Shown: piece after piece, positions 37,728-48,130 of the stretch
How the letters are laid out: the number at the start of each line of letters is the position of its first letter
Numbering within the stretch: position 1 is the stretch's first letter
DNA from: JABMQB01 sp963677475
GTDB lineage: Bacteria; Bacteroidota; Bacteroidia; Bacteroidales; Prolixibacteraceae
Length of the DNA stretch: 64,000 bases
Assembly: GCA_963677475.2 (NCBI GenBank)
Contig: CAXXQD010000018.1
Coordinates: forward strand, 1 to 64,000
Reading direction: 5' to 3'
Position numbers and translations under genes: made by a program
Notes under the pieces: model-generated
What the model was told of the DNA's origin: nothing
The model's database searches: none
What the model saw: the letters and a program-made list of their open reading frames with translations, nothing else

Positions 37728-39350
37728 ATGAACAAGCTATCTATTTTATTATCCTTTGGGATATTCATGCTCATATGCAATTCAAATTTTGCAAAAGATA
37801 ATTCAAAAATCCAGGAAGAAATTAAGGAAACGATGTTAAAAGCTACCCGTTTTATGGTAGAAGATGTTTCAACCAATGGTGGGTACGTATGGAGTTATAT
37901 GCCTGATTTTTCGCGCCAGTGGGGTGAAATGGAAGCATATAAAACAATGATTTGGTTGCAGCATCCGGGTACCATTAGTATGGGGCACTTATTTCTTGAT
38001 GCTTATCGGGCAACCAACAATGAATATTATTACAAGGCTGCCGAAAAAGCAGCAAATGCAATCATTTGGGGACAAAGTAATGAGGGCGGCTGGAATTATA
38101 TGATTGATTTTGCAGGCGACCGATCTTTAAAACAGTGGTATAGTACTATTGGTAAAAACGGTTGGCGCTTGGAAGAATTCCAACATTACTACGGAAACTC
38201 AACCTTCGATGATGATATTACTTCTGACGCTGCAAGGTTCCTGCTTCGTATGTACCTTGAAAAAATGGACCCAGCGTATAAGCCGGCTTTGGACAAAGCA
38301 ATTGATTTCGTGCTGAAAAGTCAATATCCTTTGGGAGGCTGGCCTCAAAGGTATCCTTTAAAATATGATCACAGTAAAGATGGATTTCCTGATTATACTT
38401 CATTTTATACCTTCAATGATGATGTAATTTGGGAAAACACCCATTTTTTAATTCAGTGTTATTTGTCTTTGGGCGAAGAAAGGTTTCTTGAACCAATTCA
38501 ACGCGGAATGAACTTTTATATAATTTCCCAGGATGGATGTGGGGCTTGGGGGCAGCAATTAAACCTGAACCTTGAAGTTGCCGGTGCCAGAACCTATGAG
38601 CCTGCAGCATTTCTTCCAGGTGCAACTTTCGAAAATGCAATGCTATGCCTGAAGTTTTATGAACTTACGGGCGACAAGAAATATTTGGCACACGTGCCTG
38701 AAGCAATTAAATGGTTAGAAGAAGTTAAACTTCCAGAAGATCAGGTGGAAGGTTGGCGTACGCATCCAACCTTTGTGGATCCTGGAACAAATAAACCAAT
38801 TTATGTGCACAGAAAAGGTTCAAATGTTACCCATGGAACCTATTATACCGATGAAAACGACAAGAATTTGCTTGGTCATTATTATGGAAAAGGCCGGGTG
38901 CCAATTGATCAATTAAAAGAGGAATATGAAAGGGTATCTGCTCTCACTCCTGAAGAAGCTACCAAAGATTCACCATTGAAACCGGGAAAATTTGAAGGCA
39001 CTGGTTCTCCACAAACTTATTACGACCTGAACAGGTACAACTTTTTCAGGGATGTGGATGAAAAGGGAGTCGAAGATATTATTAAATCGCTTGACAGTCA
39101 AAACCGTTGGTTAACCAAAAGAGTGTTTATTAGTAATCCATATATTGGTGAAGGGGTTAAAACAGAATTAACCGATAAATATGCTACAACCAGGGTTGGC
39201 GATGAAACCGACACTTCCCCATATTTGAACGAAACCGATCAGGAATTTATTTCTACCGGATTGTATATACGAAATATGAAGGTTCTTCTGGATTATCTTC
39301 GTTCAATTCAATCTTCGGACGATACCCAGAAATCAGTCGAGTGGAGATAA
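37728..39350 (+). CDS. Secreted pectate-lyase-like protein, (alpha/alpha) toroid
   Basis: 540 aa with a signal peptide (1-22, 'FGIFMLICNSNFA'). The repeating pattern 'GGYVWSY', 'EGGWNYMI', 'GGWPQRYPL' plus 'TFNDD' is that of the Pec_lyase (PL10) alpha/alpha toroid, which cleaves polygalacturonate by beta-elimination. It is about 140 aa longer than the second pectate lyase in this locus (46867-48075) and has an added C-terminal segment (about 390-540) with conserved 'PIYVHRKGSNVTHGTYYTDEN'. A separate, PL10-related subfamily is possible. The gene is intact and follows GH28 by 80 bases. Confidence 0.72.
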   Translation: MNKLSILLSFGIFMLICNSNFAKDNSKIQEEIKETMLKATRFMVEDVSTNGGYVWSYMPDFSRQWGEMEAYKTMIWLQHPGTISMGHLFLDAYRATNNEYYYKAAEKAANAIIWGQSNEGGWNYMIDFAGDRSLKQWYSTIGKNGWRLEEFQHYYGNSTFDDDITSDAARFLLRMYLEKMDPAYKPALDKAIDFVLKSQYPLGGWPQRYPLKYDHSKDGFPDYTSFYTFNDDVIWENTHFLIQCYLSLGEERFLEPIQRGMNFYIISQDGCGAWGQQLNLNLEVAGARTYEPAAFLPGATFENAMLCLKFYELTGDKKYLAHVPEAIKWLEEVKLPEDQVEGWRTHPTFVDPGTNKPIYVHRKGSNVTHGTYYTDENDKNLLGHYYGKGRVPIDQLKEEYERVSALTPEEATKDSPLKPGKFEGTGSPQTYYDLNRYNFFRDVDEKGVEDIIKSLDSQNRWLTKRVFISNPYIGEGVKTELTDKYATTRVGDETDTSPYLNETDQEFISTGLYIRNMKVLLDYLRSIQSSDDTQKSVEWR

Positions 39351-39486
39351 TACCTGGATTTTATTACTTGAAAAACAGGTTGTTTATTTTTCTCTGACTT
39401 GTAACGATTACATGAATTTTGCTGGATTTTTAAGGAGATAATTTTTCAGTAAAATTTTAATAAAAAAGAACTCAAAAAAAACTCAA

Positions 39487-42029
39487 ATGAAGAATAAGAT
39501 AAGCATATCACTAACTATAATTTTCACATTATTAGTCCTGCAATTTTCTGCGTTCTCACAAGCGTATAAAGGAGAGTTATACCAGAATCTAATATTCAAC
39601 GGAGATCATATAGTTTATAATGGGGAAAAGATAGAGTTAGGACCGAATGCATTTTTTATTGATGGACAAATGAGCGATGAGGAAGTCGCTAAATATAAAT
39701 ATGTGTTTAATTCGGTGAACAAAGCCTCAGGGCAATTGACCGATGGTACCGAAGCCACACCAATGGTTCTTTATATTGCTCCTTGGGTTTATTGGATCGA
39801 TAACCCTGATGATCCTGCAATCCGAATGCCCAAAGGTATTGGCGGGGCACCTTTTGGTTTAGAGATAGATTGTGAATGGCTAAAATTCCATGGCCTTTCA
39901 GATGATCCTCAAAACGTGGTTTTAGCTTGTAACCGGGGACAAACCATGGGATCAAAAGGTAATTTTACCATGTTTAATATTGTTGGCAATGGAACAAGTA
40001 CTGAAAATGTAACATTCGGAAATTATTGTAACATCGATCTTGAATATCCTTTAAAGCCTGAACTCAACAGAGAAAAACGCGGGTCAGCCATTGTGCAGGC
40101 ACAGTTGGCATTTTGCCGTGGCGATAAAATATTTGCCCGAAATAGTCATTTTGTAAGCCGCTTAAACCTTTGCCCACTAATTGGTGGTGGGCGTACTTTC
40201 TTTGACCGTTGCCACTTTGAATCAACCGATGATGCGCTGGCAACCGGAGTTTATTTGAACTGTACTTTTGAGTTTTATGCTTCCAAGCCTTTTGGTGGAA
40301 CCTCAGAAACAGGCGCTGTATTTTTAAATTGCGATATTAAATCATTCACACGTGGCGAGCAATATTTGATTAAAAGCCGGGGACCAATTGCTGTGTTAGA
40401 TTCTCGCATGGAAGGTGAACACTCATCCTATTGGGGGTGGAAGGAAAAAACCCCGCTTGAGGAACGGCATTATCAATACCAAAACCAACTAAATGGCGAA
40501 AAAGTATTTATTGATACGCATCACCCATACGCAACCGTTGAAATGGGTGGTAAGAACGTATTAAATGCCTATCGGTTTGAATACGATAATAATGTTGTTT
40601 ATAACATTTATAATTTATTGCGCGGCGATGATGATTGGGATCCGATGAACATGAAAGATTTGGTTTTAAAAGCGCAAGAAGCAAATGGAAAAAAATATAT
40701 TGATTTGCCTACACAACTTACAGTTTTGCCGACTCGTAAAACCATCGAAACCGGCAAAGAAACCATTTTATTGACCACCACTGTGAAAAAATACGGTAAT
40801 TTCGAAATTAAGGAAACTGGCATAACTTGGTCGATAGCTCCCGAATTTCAAAAATTTGCCAAGCTAAAACTTAATTCTGATGGAACTTGTGAGGTGATTC
40901 CAACCAATAATATGGACGACACAAAAGAAGTAATTATTGTTGCCAGTACTTCTGATGGATTAGAATCGGCAAGCGTACTTTATATTGCACCTTCGTTTTT
41001 AGATGCACCCGATTTTCTATCAAAACCAGTCATTAATAAATTAGATGGAATGCTGAACGTCAACTATAAATTGGATATGCGTTTCGATGACCAGTCGTTG
41101 ATAAGCTGGTTCCGCTGTTCAGATAAAAATGGCAACAATCCAATTGAAATTGCTGTTTCAAGGGAAAATTCGCCAAAATATACGTACGAACTTTCCAAAG
41201 GTGATATTGGCTATTATATCATGGCAAAAGTTCAACCTAAACATATACGTTGTGACGCTGGAGATGCAGTTTCTACTGTTTTTAGTCACGAAATATCAGC
41301 GGATGATGTTAAAAAAGGTGCATCTGTTTTGCTTGCCGATTTAAAAAGTATGTCGGCAAAATACCAACCTGAGGTAATTCCCGGTTTCTGGACAATGGAT
41401 TGTTTCGCTCCCGAAGATACACACGACTTTAATTGGGAAGCCGATAACAGTGGTGATCCCTGGTACTATGGTCCAGGAATTAATGGGGCAGCCAACGACA
41501 CCGGATTTGTACAGGCCAGCAAAGGGGCGCGCCTGAGGTACACTCCGGTTGGGAAAAAGTTCGGTGATATGAAAATAAGCTTTACCGCAGTGCCATCGAA
41601 AACTGCAGGGCAAGGTTTTAGCAGTGCTCGCGCACAGTACATGGATATTTGCCTGAAATTCGATACAAAAACACTTAATGGTTATGGTTTACGGTTAATC
41701 CGTACAACCAAATTCCACGATGCAATTGATTGCTTCTTTGTTAAATATACAAATGGAAATGCTGTAGCCATTAGCGAACCTGTGTCAACAAGTTGTTATC
41801 GAACACCTTGTTTTATTACACGTTGAAACTGTCGGGAACAAAATAAGAGGCGTATGCCGAAACAAATGCTGAGTATTATATTGAACCTAATCGCCCTGAA
41901 GTGGTGCAGATTTTAGATATTGAATGCAAAATTGATCCGAATGATTTTGGCGGTCTTGAATTTCAACATACGGGAACAGTAGGCAGTGGAGCGACCCTTA
42001 TTAAAAATTTGGTAATTGAATGGAAGTAA
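39487..42029 (+). pseudogene. Large secreted beta-helix protein of the pectin locus, frame broken near its end
   Basis: The main frame (39487-41826, 779 aa) has a signal peptide and, at about 80-330, alternating short strands ('NFTMFNIVGNGTSTENVTFGNYCNID', 'DKIFARNSHFVSRLNL', 'RTFFDRCHFESTDDALATG', 'FLNCDI') typical of a pectinesterase or pectate-lyase-like beta-helix. Ig-like and beta-sandwich domains follow. The frame ends early at 41826, but the neighbouring frame continues 'LSNTLFYYTLKLSG' and, after an in-frame TAA at 41844, 'AYAETNAEYYIEPNRPEVVQILD...LIKNLVIEWK' to a stop at 42027-42029. One lost T near 41796 and a lost A plus gained G near 41837-41850 restore about 847 aa. I cannot assign the exact enzyme family. 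Confidence 0.65.
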
Positions 42030-42054
42030 TTCCGATAACCTTAAATAAATAGCA

Positions 42055-42504
42055 ATGAAAAAGTCAAAAATGTTTGGTGGTTTAGTTGCGCTTTTTGTGT
42101 TTATACTGCCATTTTCGGGCGTAGCGCAAGATAAAAAAGGGACCAAGGATCCGATGAAAAAGGAATTTAACATTGAGAATTGTGTCAATAAGTTCGATGT
42201 GGAAAAATCAGTCAAAACAAACGTTGGGTATCAGTATTGGTTTGCTGATAAAGATTTTATCGATGGAAGAACCTTAAAAATGAGTGTAGTTGCACCACAT
42301 CAGGCAACACATGCACCTCATAAACATATTGAAGACGAGTTCTTTTTTGTTTTGGAAGGTACGGCAAAGTTTTATTTAGATGGCAAAACCACTACGGGTG
42401 GGCCACTCACAAGTTTTTACTGTCCGGCGAATATCGAGCACGGAATTAGCAATATTGGAGATACCGAGCTTAAATATCTGGTCATCAAGAAATATCAGCA
42501 GTAA
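42055..42504 (+). CDS. Exported cupin-domain protein
   Basis: 149 aa with a signal peptide (ending 'FSGVAQD'). The cupin barrel shows motif 1 'HAPHKHIEDEFFFVLEG' (metal-binding H-x3-H... and E) and motif 2 with 'PANIEHGISNIG' (second metal His). Small cupins of the KdgF type help ring-open unsaturated uronates from pectate lyase, which would suit this locus. KdgF itself is normally cytoplasmic, while this protein is exported, so a periplasmic uronate-handling role is only an inference. It lies 25 bases after the reconstructed end of the preceding gene and 23 bases before the enolase-superfamily gene; likely one operon. Confidence 0.75.
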   Translation: MKKSKMFGGLVALFVFILPFSGVAQDKKGTKDPMKKEFNIENCVNKFDVEKSVKTNVGYQYWFADKDFIDGRTLKMSVVAPHQATHAPHKHIEDEFFFVLEGTAKFYLDGKTTTGGPLTSFYCPANIEHGISNIGDTELKYLVIKKYQQ

Positions 42505-42527
42505 TTTAAACGATAAAAGTATTGATT

Positions 42528-43778
42528 ATGGCGATTAATCGAAGAAGATTTATTTCAGCTTCCGTTGCTGGTGGTTTGGCAGCTTCATTGCCCTTATCTG
42601 CTTGCAGCTCCGAAGCAAACATCGATAATTATCTTAAAATCGATGAAGCCTTCAAACGCCCGGTTTTAAGGACAAACTTGTTTTCATCTCCGGTGATCAT
42701 TGAATCACTTGAGTTGCTAAAATATAAAAAGAACTTTATCTGCAGGGTGCGCTCAACCGATGGAATCGAAGGTTTTGCATTTGCGCACGGCGGACTCGAT
42801 ACGTTATACCCGGTTTTCCTAAATCGCTTACAGCCTTTTTTTATCGGTAAAAATGCACTCGATTTAGAAGCTTTGTTAGATGAGGTTTATGTGTATCAAA
42901 GTAATTATAAGTTACAAAGTGTTGCACTTTGGGTGCCGCTTGCTACCATCGAATTTGCCATTCTCGACATGTTGGGAAGAATGGCAAACCTTCCGATGGG
43001 TTTGCTGATCAGCGATAAAATTTACAATCCGGAAATCAACCTTTACCAGGCAAATAGCGAACGTTATATTACTCCGGAAGAAACCATCGACCATTTAAAA
43101 CAACAGTTGGAAAAATCACAGGCAAAAGCATTAAAGTTTAAGCTTGGCGGGCGAATGAGCCATCCGGAGATTCCTGTTGGAAGGTCAGAAAAGCTTATTC
43201 CGCTGGCGCGTAAAACATTTGGCGATGAGATGTTTATTTGTGCCGATTCAAACGGGTCGTACGATGTTGCCGAAGCAATAAAAATCGGAAAAATTATGCA
43301 GGAGCATAATTATGCATTTTATGAAGAGCCTGTTCCATTTGATTGGTACGAAGAAACCAAACAAGTGGCTGATGCTTTAAGCATTCCGATATCGGGTGGC
43401 GAGCAAGAACCAAGCATGCGAAACTTCAGGTGGTTGATAGCAAACGATGCCTTGCAAATTGTTCAGGCTGATATGTTTTATTTTGGTGGACTTATCCGGT
43501 CAGTGAAAGTTGCCAGGATGGCGCATGCCTTAGGGAAAACCCATGTGCCGCATGTTTCTGGAATTGGCTATGTTTATACCTTGCACTTTGTTTCTGCCAT
43601 CCCAAATGCCGGTCCATATCACGAACTAAAGACACCATTCAATAAAGACATGTCGTTTGAATGCGATAGTTCAAGTTTGTTGCCAAACGAAGGGGTGGTT
43701 AAAGTTCCAACCGGACCGGGCATGGGGATTGTTTTTGATCCTGATTTTATTGATAAGCACGAAGTAATCAAGGCTTAG
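42528..43778 (+). CDS. Exported enolase-superfamily (mandelate racemase/muconate lactonizing) protein
   Basis: The ATG at 42528 (416 aa) is chosen over the TTG at 42522 because it starts the twin-arginine-like signal 'INRRRFISASVAGGLAASLPLSACSS', which also has a lipobox Cys. The barrel shows the superfamily residues: K-x-K in 'KFKLGG' (about residue 203), metal ligands Asp in 'CADSNG' (about 239), Glu in 'YEEPVP' (about 266), Glu in 'SGGEQEP' (about 291), and His in 'HVPHVSG' (about 338). These suit an acid-sugar dehydratase, epimerase or cycloisomerase. Most family members are cytoplasmic, so Tat-type export is unusual. Next to pectate lyases a uronate-type substrate is likely. Confidence 0.8.
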   Translation: MAINRRRFISASVAGGLAASLPLSACSSEANIDNYLKIDEAFKRPVLRTNLFSSPVIIESLELLKYKKNFICRVRSTDGIEGFAFAHGGLDTLYPVFLNRLQPFFIGKNALDLEALLDEVYVYQSNYKLQSVALWVPLATIEFAILDMLGRMANLPMGLLISDKIYNPEINLYQANSERYITPEETIDHLKQQLEKSQAKALKFKLGGRMSHPEIPVGRSEKLIPLARKTFGDEMFICADSNGSYDVAEAIKIGKIMQEHNYAFYEEPVPFDWYEETKQVADALSIPISGGEQEPSMRNFRWLIANDALQIVQADMFYFGGLIRSVKVARMAHALGKTHVPHVSGIGYVYTLHFVSAIPNAGPYHELKTPFNKDMSFECDSSSLLPNEGVVKVPTGPGMGIVFDPDFIDKHEVIKA

Positions 43779-43849
43779 TTTTGTGATGAAGGCTAGTTCG
43801 TATTCATGAAAGCATGGTCTTTTTTGTAAGGGATTCGGATTGAAAAAAT

Positions 43850-43857
43850 TATATTTG
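43850..43857 (+). promoter_or_regulatory. Candidate -7 box for the rhamnosidase gene
   Basis: TATATTTG matches TAnnTTTG; a TTG lies upstream but with a 23-base gap, longer than usual. It is 100 bases before the ATG at 43958 in a 179-bp gap. Confidence 0.3.
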
Positions 43858-43957
43858 TCCTGAAACCTGCATTTGATGTAGATGTTGCTTGTTCTGCATT
43901 GAATTAGCGTAATCGAATGCATCAAATTATTTTAACAACTTAAGAAGACAAATTACG

Positions 43958-46726
43958 ATGAGGAAGATTACAACTTTTTTTATTCTTACGATATTAACCC
44001 TGTTTACATATTCCGTAAAAAGCAACGAACCGAATAGGTTAAAAGTTAGTAATCTGCGTACCGAAATGTTGGTTAATCCCATTGGGATAGATGTTGTTGA
44101 ACCCAGGTTAAGTTGGCAACTGAGCAGCGAAGAAAGGGGCATTGTTCAAACTTCTTTTCACATTTTGGTTGCTTCATCACCTGATAAACTTGAAAATAAT
44201 CAGGGCGACATTTGGGATTCAGGAATCGTTGGTTCTGATCAATCCCATTTGGTTGGGTATAACGGTCGTGAATTAAATAGTCGCGACAAATGCTATTGGA
44301 AAGTAAAAGTGTGGTCTGGGAATACTGAAAGTGACTGGAGTGAACCTGCTTTTTGGAGTATGGGCCTATTGTATTATAAAGACTGGAGTGGTCGCTGGAT
44401 TGGTTTCGATCGTCCATTCCCATGGGATGAAGATTCATTTCATGCCCGTTTATCGGCTCGGTATTTCCGAAAAGAATTCGGTAGTGATAAAGAAATCAAA
44501 CAAGCAACTTTAAGTATTATTGGCCTTGGTTTGTATGAATTATATATCAATGGCGAGAAAATTGGCGATCAGGTTTTGGCACCAACTCCCACCGATTATA
44601 CTAAAAATGTGAAGTATAATACCTTCGATGTAACCAATAATCTTCAATCCGGGAAAAATGCCCTGGGCGTAGTTTTGGGAAATGGAAGATATTACACCAT
44701 GCGGCAACATTACAAACCTTATAAAATCAAAAACTTTGGTTTCCCCAAAATGCTACTTCAATTGGAAATTGAATACGCTGATGGAACTTCTCAGCGCATC
44801 AAAACCGATGATTCGTGGAAAGGTACTGCAGATGGGCCAATACGAAGCAACAATGAATACGATGGGGAAGAATACGATGCACGAAAGGAGATGCCCGGTT
44901 GGAATACGGTTGGTTTTGATGACAGCAATTGGTTACGTGCCGAATATGTGCAGGAGCCACGGGGCGATTTCGAGGCTCAAATGAATGAAAATATGAAGGT
45001 GATGATGGAACTTGAACCAATTTCAATTACTGAAATAAAGCCGGATACATTCATCATGGATATGGGACAGAATATGGTGGGATGGATAAAAATGAATGTA
45101 AAAGGCAAGTCAGGCGATCAGGTGAAATTGCGCTTTGCCGAAATATTGAACGATGAAGGTGAACTTGCAATGGCAAATCTCCGCGATGCAAAGGTTACCG
45201 ACATTTATACACTTAATGGAAGCTCAGAAGAAGTTTGGGAACCATCGTTTATTTACCATGGATTTCGTTATGTGGAAATAACAGGCTTTCCTGGCAAACC
45301 GAAAATTGAGAACTTCCAGGGAAGGGTAGTTTACGATTCCATTGATACCAAAGGGACATTTGAAACTTCCAATAAAGTCACCAATCAGATTTATAAGAAT
45401 GCGTATTGGGGAATTCTTGGAAATTACAAAGGAATGCCAGTTGATTGCCCCCAGCGTAACGAAAGGCAACCCTGGTTGGGTGACAGGGCAATTGGTTCAC
45501 GGGGTGAAAGTTTCGTTTTTGACAACGGAAAACTGTATGCCAAATGGTTGGATGATATTAAATACTCACAAAAAGCAGATGGTGCAATTTGTGATGTTGC
45601 CCCGGCATTTTGGAGATATTATAGCGATAATATGACCTGGCCGGGAACTTATCTGATCATTGCCAACATGCTATACGAACAATTCGGCGACAAAAAACCA
45701 ATTGAAAAGCATTACCCTTATATGAAAAAATGGCTTCAGTATATGCGCGATCGATATATGACCAATGAATATATTGTTACCAAAGATAGTTATGGCGACT
45801 GGTGTGTTCCTCCGGTTTCAATCGAAGCAGGGCGGGGTAAAAGCGGAGATGTAAAAAGGCCCAGCAGCCTTATATCTACGGCCTATTACTATTATTTTAT
45901 GCAAATGATGCAAGACTTTGCTAAACAAACCGGGAACGAAGAAGATATTGCCGGATATGCTGAACTGGGCAAAAAAATTAAAGAGAGCTTTAATACCAGT
46001 TTTTTTGACCGAGAGAATTCGTTTTATGGGAACAACAAACTAACAGATAACCTTTTACCTCTTTATTTTGGCTTAATTCCTGAAGAGCATATCGATAAAG
46101 TATTTGATAATATTGTTCACACCATTGAGGTAACAAACCAAGGGCATTTAAGCACCGGATTAATTGGGGCACAATGGTTAATGCGTGGTTTAACCAATTA
46201 TGGAAGAGCAGATTTAGCCTATAAAATTGCAACCAACACCACCTATCCGAGTTGGGGTTATATGGTTGAAAATGGGGCAACCACAATTTGGGAATTATGG
46301 AATGGGAATACAGCCGCCCCCAACATGAATTCATATAACCATACCATGTTACTGGGCGATCTGATAACCTGGTATTATGAGAACCTTGCCGGAATAAAAT
46401 CCGATCCTGAAAATCCCGGGTTCAAAACAATAATTATGAAACCCGAATTGCCCGATGGCTTGGATTTCATAAATGCTTCGTATGAATCACCTTACGGAAA
46501 AATAAAGAGTGAGTGGAAAAAAGACGCTTCAACCTTTACTTGGTCAATTAATATTCCCGCAAACACTAAAGCGCATGTTTACATTCCGGTAAACTCAAAA
46601 ATGAACGTTACCGAAAGCGGTAAAAAGATTGATAATGCTGATGGTGTGAAGCTAATAAAAAAGGAAGGTAATAGGGCTTTATTTGAACTTGGTTCGGGCG
46701 ATTATAAATTTTCGTCTGAATATTAG
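43958..46726 (+). CDS. GH78 alpha-L-rhamnosidase
   Basis: 922 aa with a short signal peptide ('FILTILTLFTYSVKS'). The N-terminal Ig-like domain opens with 'LKVSNLRTEMLVNPIGIDVVEPRLSWQL', the hallmark of bacterial rhamnosidases. A carbohydrate-binding-type beta-sandwich follows ('YFRKEF...GLGLYELYINGEKIGDQVLAP'). The (alpha/alpha)6 catalytic domain contains 'DCPQRNERQPWLGDRA' (about residue 496, acid Glu region) and 'TTIWELWNG'. It removes terminal alpha-L-rhamnose from rhamnogalacturonan or its side chains. Length is normal for the family. Confidence 0.95.
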   Translation: MRKITTFFILTILTLFTYSVKSNEPNRLKVSNLRTEMLVNPIGIDVVEPRLSWQLSSEERGIVQTSFHILVASSPDKLENNQGDIWDSGIVGSDQSHLVGYNGRELNSRDKCYWKVKVWSGNTESDWSEPAFWSMGLLYYKDWSGRWIGFDRPFPWDEDSFHARLSARYFRKEFGSDKEIKQATLSIIGLGLYELYINGEKIGDQVLAPTPTDYTKNVKYNTFDVTNNLQSGKNALGVVLGNGRYYTMRQHYKPYKIKNFGFPKMLLQLEIEYADGTSQRIKTDDSWKGTADGPIRSNNEYDGEEYDARKEMPGWNTVGFDDSNWLRAEYVQEPRGDFEAQMNENMKVMMELEPISITEIKPDTFIMDMGQNMVGWIKMNVKGKSGDQVKLRFAEILNDEGELAMANLRDAKVTDIYTLNGSSEEVWEPSFIYHGFRYVEITGFPGKPKIENFQGRVVYDSIDTKGTFETSNKVTNQIYKNAYWGILGNYKGMPVDCPQRNERQPWLGDRAIGSRGESFVFDNGKLYAKWLDDIKYSQKADGAICDVAPAFWRYYSDNMTWPGTYLIIANMLYEQFGDKKPIEKHYPYMKKWLQYMRDRYMTNEYIVTKDSYGDWCVPPVSIEAGRGKSGDVKRPSSLISTAYYYYFMQMMQDFAKQTGNEEDIAGYAELGKKIKESFNTSFFDRENSFYGNNKLTDNLLPLYFGLIPEEHIDKVFDNIVHTIEVTNQGHLSTGLIGAQWLMRGLTNYGRADLAYKIATNTTYPSWGYMVENGATTIWELWNGNTAAPNMNSYNHTMLLGDLITWYYENLAGIKSDPENPGFKTIIMKPELPDGLDFINASYESPYGKIKSEWKKDASTFTWSINIPANTKAHVYIPVNSKMNVTESGKKIDNADGVKLIKKEGNRALFELGSGDYKFSSEY

Positions 46727-46766
46727 TTTGTTACGTACAGACTGATTTGGTCTGAACATATTTTTT

Positions 46767-46788
46767 ATCGGGGTTGAAACCCGATTTT
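46767..46788 (+). terminator. Terminator-like hairpin after GH78
   Basis: ATCGGG (46767-46772) pairs with CCCGAT (46780-46785), loop of 7, followed by four T residues. A smaller CAGAC/GTCTG hairpin lies just upstream (46738-46754). Confidence 0.55.
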
Positions 46789-46829
46789 GCCAATTACAGG
46801 GACAGCTTTTAGTTGGGCAATTGATATTT

Positions 46830-46837
46830 TAATTTTG
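46830..46837 (+). promoter_or_regulatory. Candidate -7 box for the PL10 gene
   Basis: TAATTTTG matches TAnnTTTG, 29 bases before the ATG at 46867; no -33 element at standard spacing. Confidence 0.3.
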
Positions 46838-46866
46838 CAGTATAACTAATCTAAATTCTACATATT

Positions 46867-48075
46867 ATGAGTGGTAAGTATTCTTTATTATTCAAAATTA
46901 TCGTCTTATTATTTTTTACTAGTTTCAATGTGCTTGCTCAGGATGAGCCGATTAATAATGGAAAAGAAAAGATCGATATGAGCCCGTTTTCAAACAGCAC
47001 AAATCATTGGTATGATTTTTTTTCAAATTCATCGGTAATTAGTCCCTTACCCGGAAAACCTCAGCATGAAGAAACGGAAATAACACAGATTGCCGATAAT
47101 ATCCTGCTATTTCAGCGTGATAACGGAGGTTGGCCAAAAAACTACGACATGCAGGCTGTTCTTAGCGAAGAGCAAAAAGAAAAATTACGTGCGGTAAAAC
47201 CAATCCTTAGCACCACATTCGATAATTCGACAACACACCCACAGGTTATTTACCTTGCAAAAGCATATTCAATAACCAATATCGAAAAATATAAACAAGG
47301 TTGTTTGAAAGGCCTTGATTTCATCCTTTCAGCCCAATATGAGAATGGAGGATGGCCCCAGTATTACCCGCCACTTGCCGAGAACAACGAGTATAGCAAA
47401 CATATAACTTTTAATGATGAAGGTTATGTGGGGATTATGAACGTTCTGAAAGCAATCAATGATAACAAACCGTTCTTTTCTTTTCTGGATAATAATCGGC
47501 GAAAAAAGGCGAAAGCTGCTTTTGATAAAGGCTTGGACTGTATTTTAAAAACGCAAATTAAAGAAGATGGTGTTTTAAAAGTTTGGTGCCAACAACACGA
47601 TGAAGTTACACTATTGCCGGCTTGGGCCAGAACATTCGAACCACCAAGTTTAGGAAACGATGAAAGTGCTCCAATCGTTTTATTATTGATGAGCCTTAAT
47701 AATCCTGACGATGCTGCGATTGCCTCGGTTCAGGGAGCTGTGAAATGGTTCAACGATGCGAAAATCCTTTACACACGTTGCATTGATGATCCCACGGCAC
47801 CAAAGTATGTGTCAAAATATAAGGAGCATAAATACGACAGACGGATCGTGCACGATTTGAATGCCCCACTGATCTGGACCCGATATTCGGAGCTAAAAAC
47901 AGGACGCCCTTTATTTTGTGACCGGAGTGGCGAAATCCTTTACAATATGAGTGATTTGGGCAGGGAACGTCGAAGTGGTTATCGTTGGTATACCTATGCA
48001 CCTCAAGCAGTTTTAGATGCGTATTCTGAGTGGCAAAAAAAATGGGCACCTGATAATAACGTATTGGAAAACTAA
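46867..48075 (+). CDS. PL10 pectate lyase
   Basis: 402 aa, exported (signal peptide ends near 'TSFNVLAQDE'). It has the complete PL10 pattern: 'LLFQRDNGGWPKNYDM', 'TTFDNSTTHPQVIYLA', 'SAQYENGGWPQYYPP', 'HITFNDEGYVGIMNVL', 'KVWCQQHDEVTLLPAWARTFEPPSL' and the late 'FCDRSGE...YNMSDLGRERRSGYRWYT'. These residues bind calcium and polygalacturonate and carry the catalytic Arg. Length agrees with the family. It cleaves homogalacturonan by beta-elimination. It lies between GH78 and the six-hairpin glycosidase and is probably transcribed with the latter (55-bp gap). Confidence 0.93.
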   Translation: MSGKYSLLFKIIVLLFFTSFNVLAQDEPINNGKEKIDMSPFSNSTNHWYDFFSNSSVISPLPGKPQHEETEITQIADNILLFQRDNGGWPKNYDMQAVLSEEQKEKLRAVKPILSTTFDNSTTHPQVIYLAKAYSITNIEKYKQGCLKGLDFILSAQYENGGWPQYYPPLAENNEYSKHITFNDEGYVGIMNVLKAINDNKPFFSFLDNNRRKKAKAAFDKGLDCILKTQIKEDGVLKVWCQQHDEVTLLPAWARTFEPPSLGNDESAPIVLLLMSLNNPDDAAIASVQGAVKWFNDAKILYTRCIDDPTAPKYVSKYKEHKYDRRIVHDLNAPLIWTRYSELKTGRPLFCDRSGEILYNMSDLGRERRSGYRWYTYAPQAVLDAYSEWQKKWAPDNNVLEN

Positions 48076-48130
48076 ACCCCTAAGAAGAATATACCTTTCT
48101 GGTAAACCAAATGAATTAAAACGATGAACA

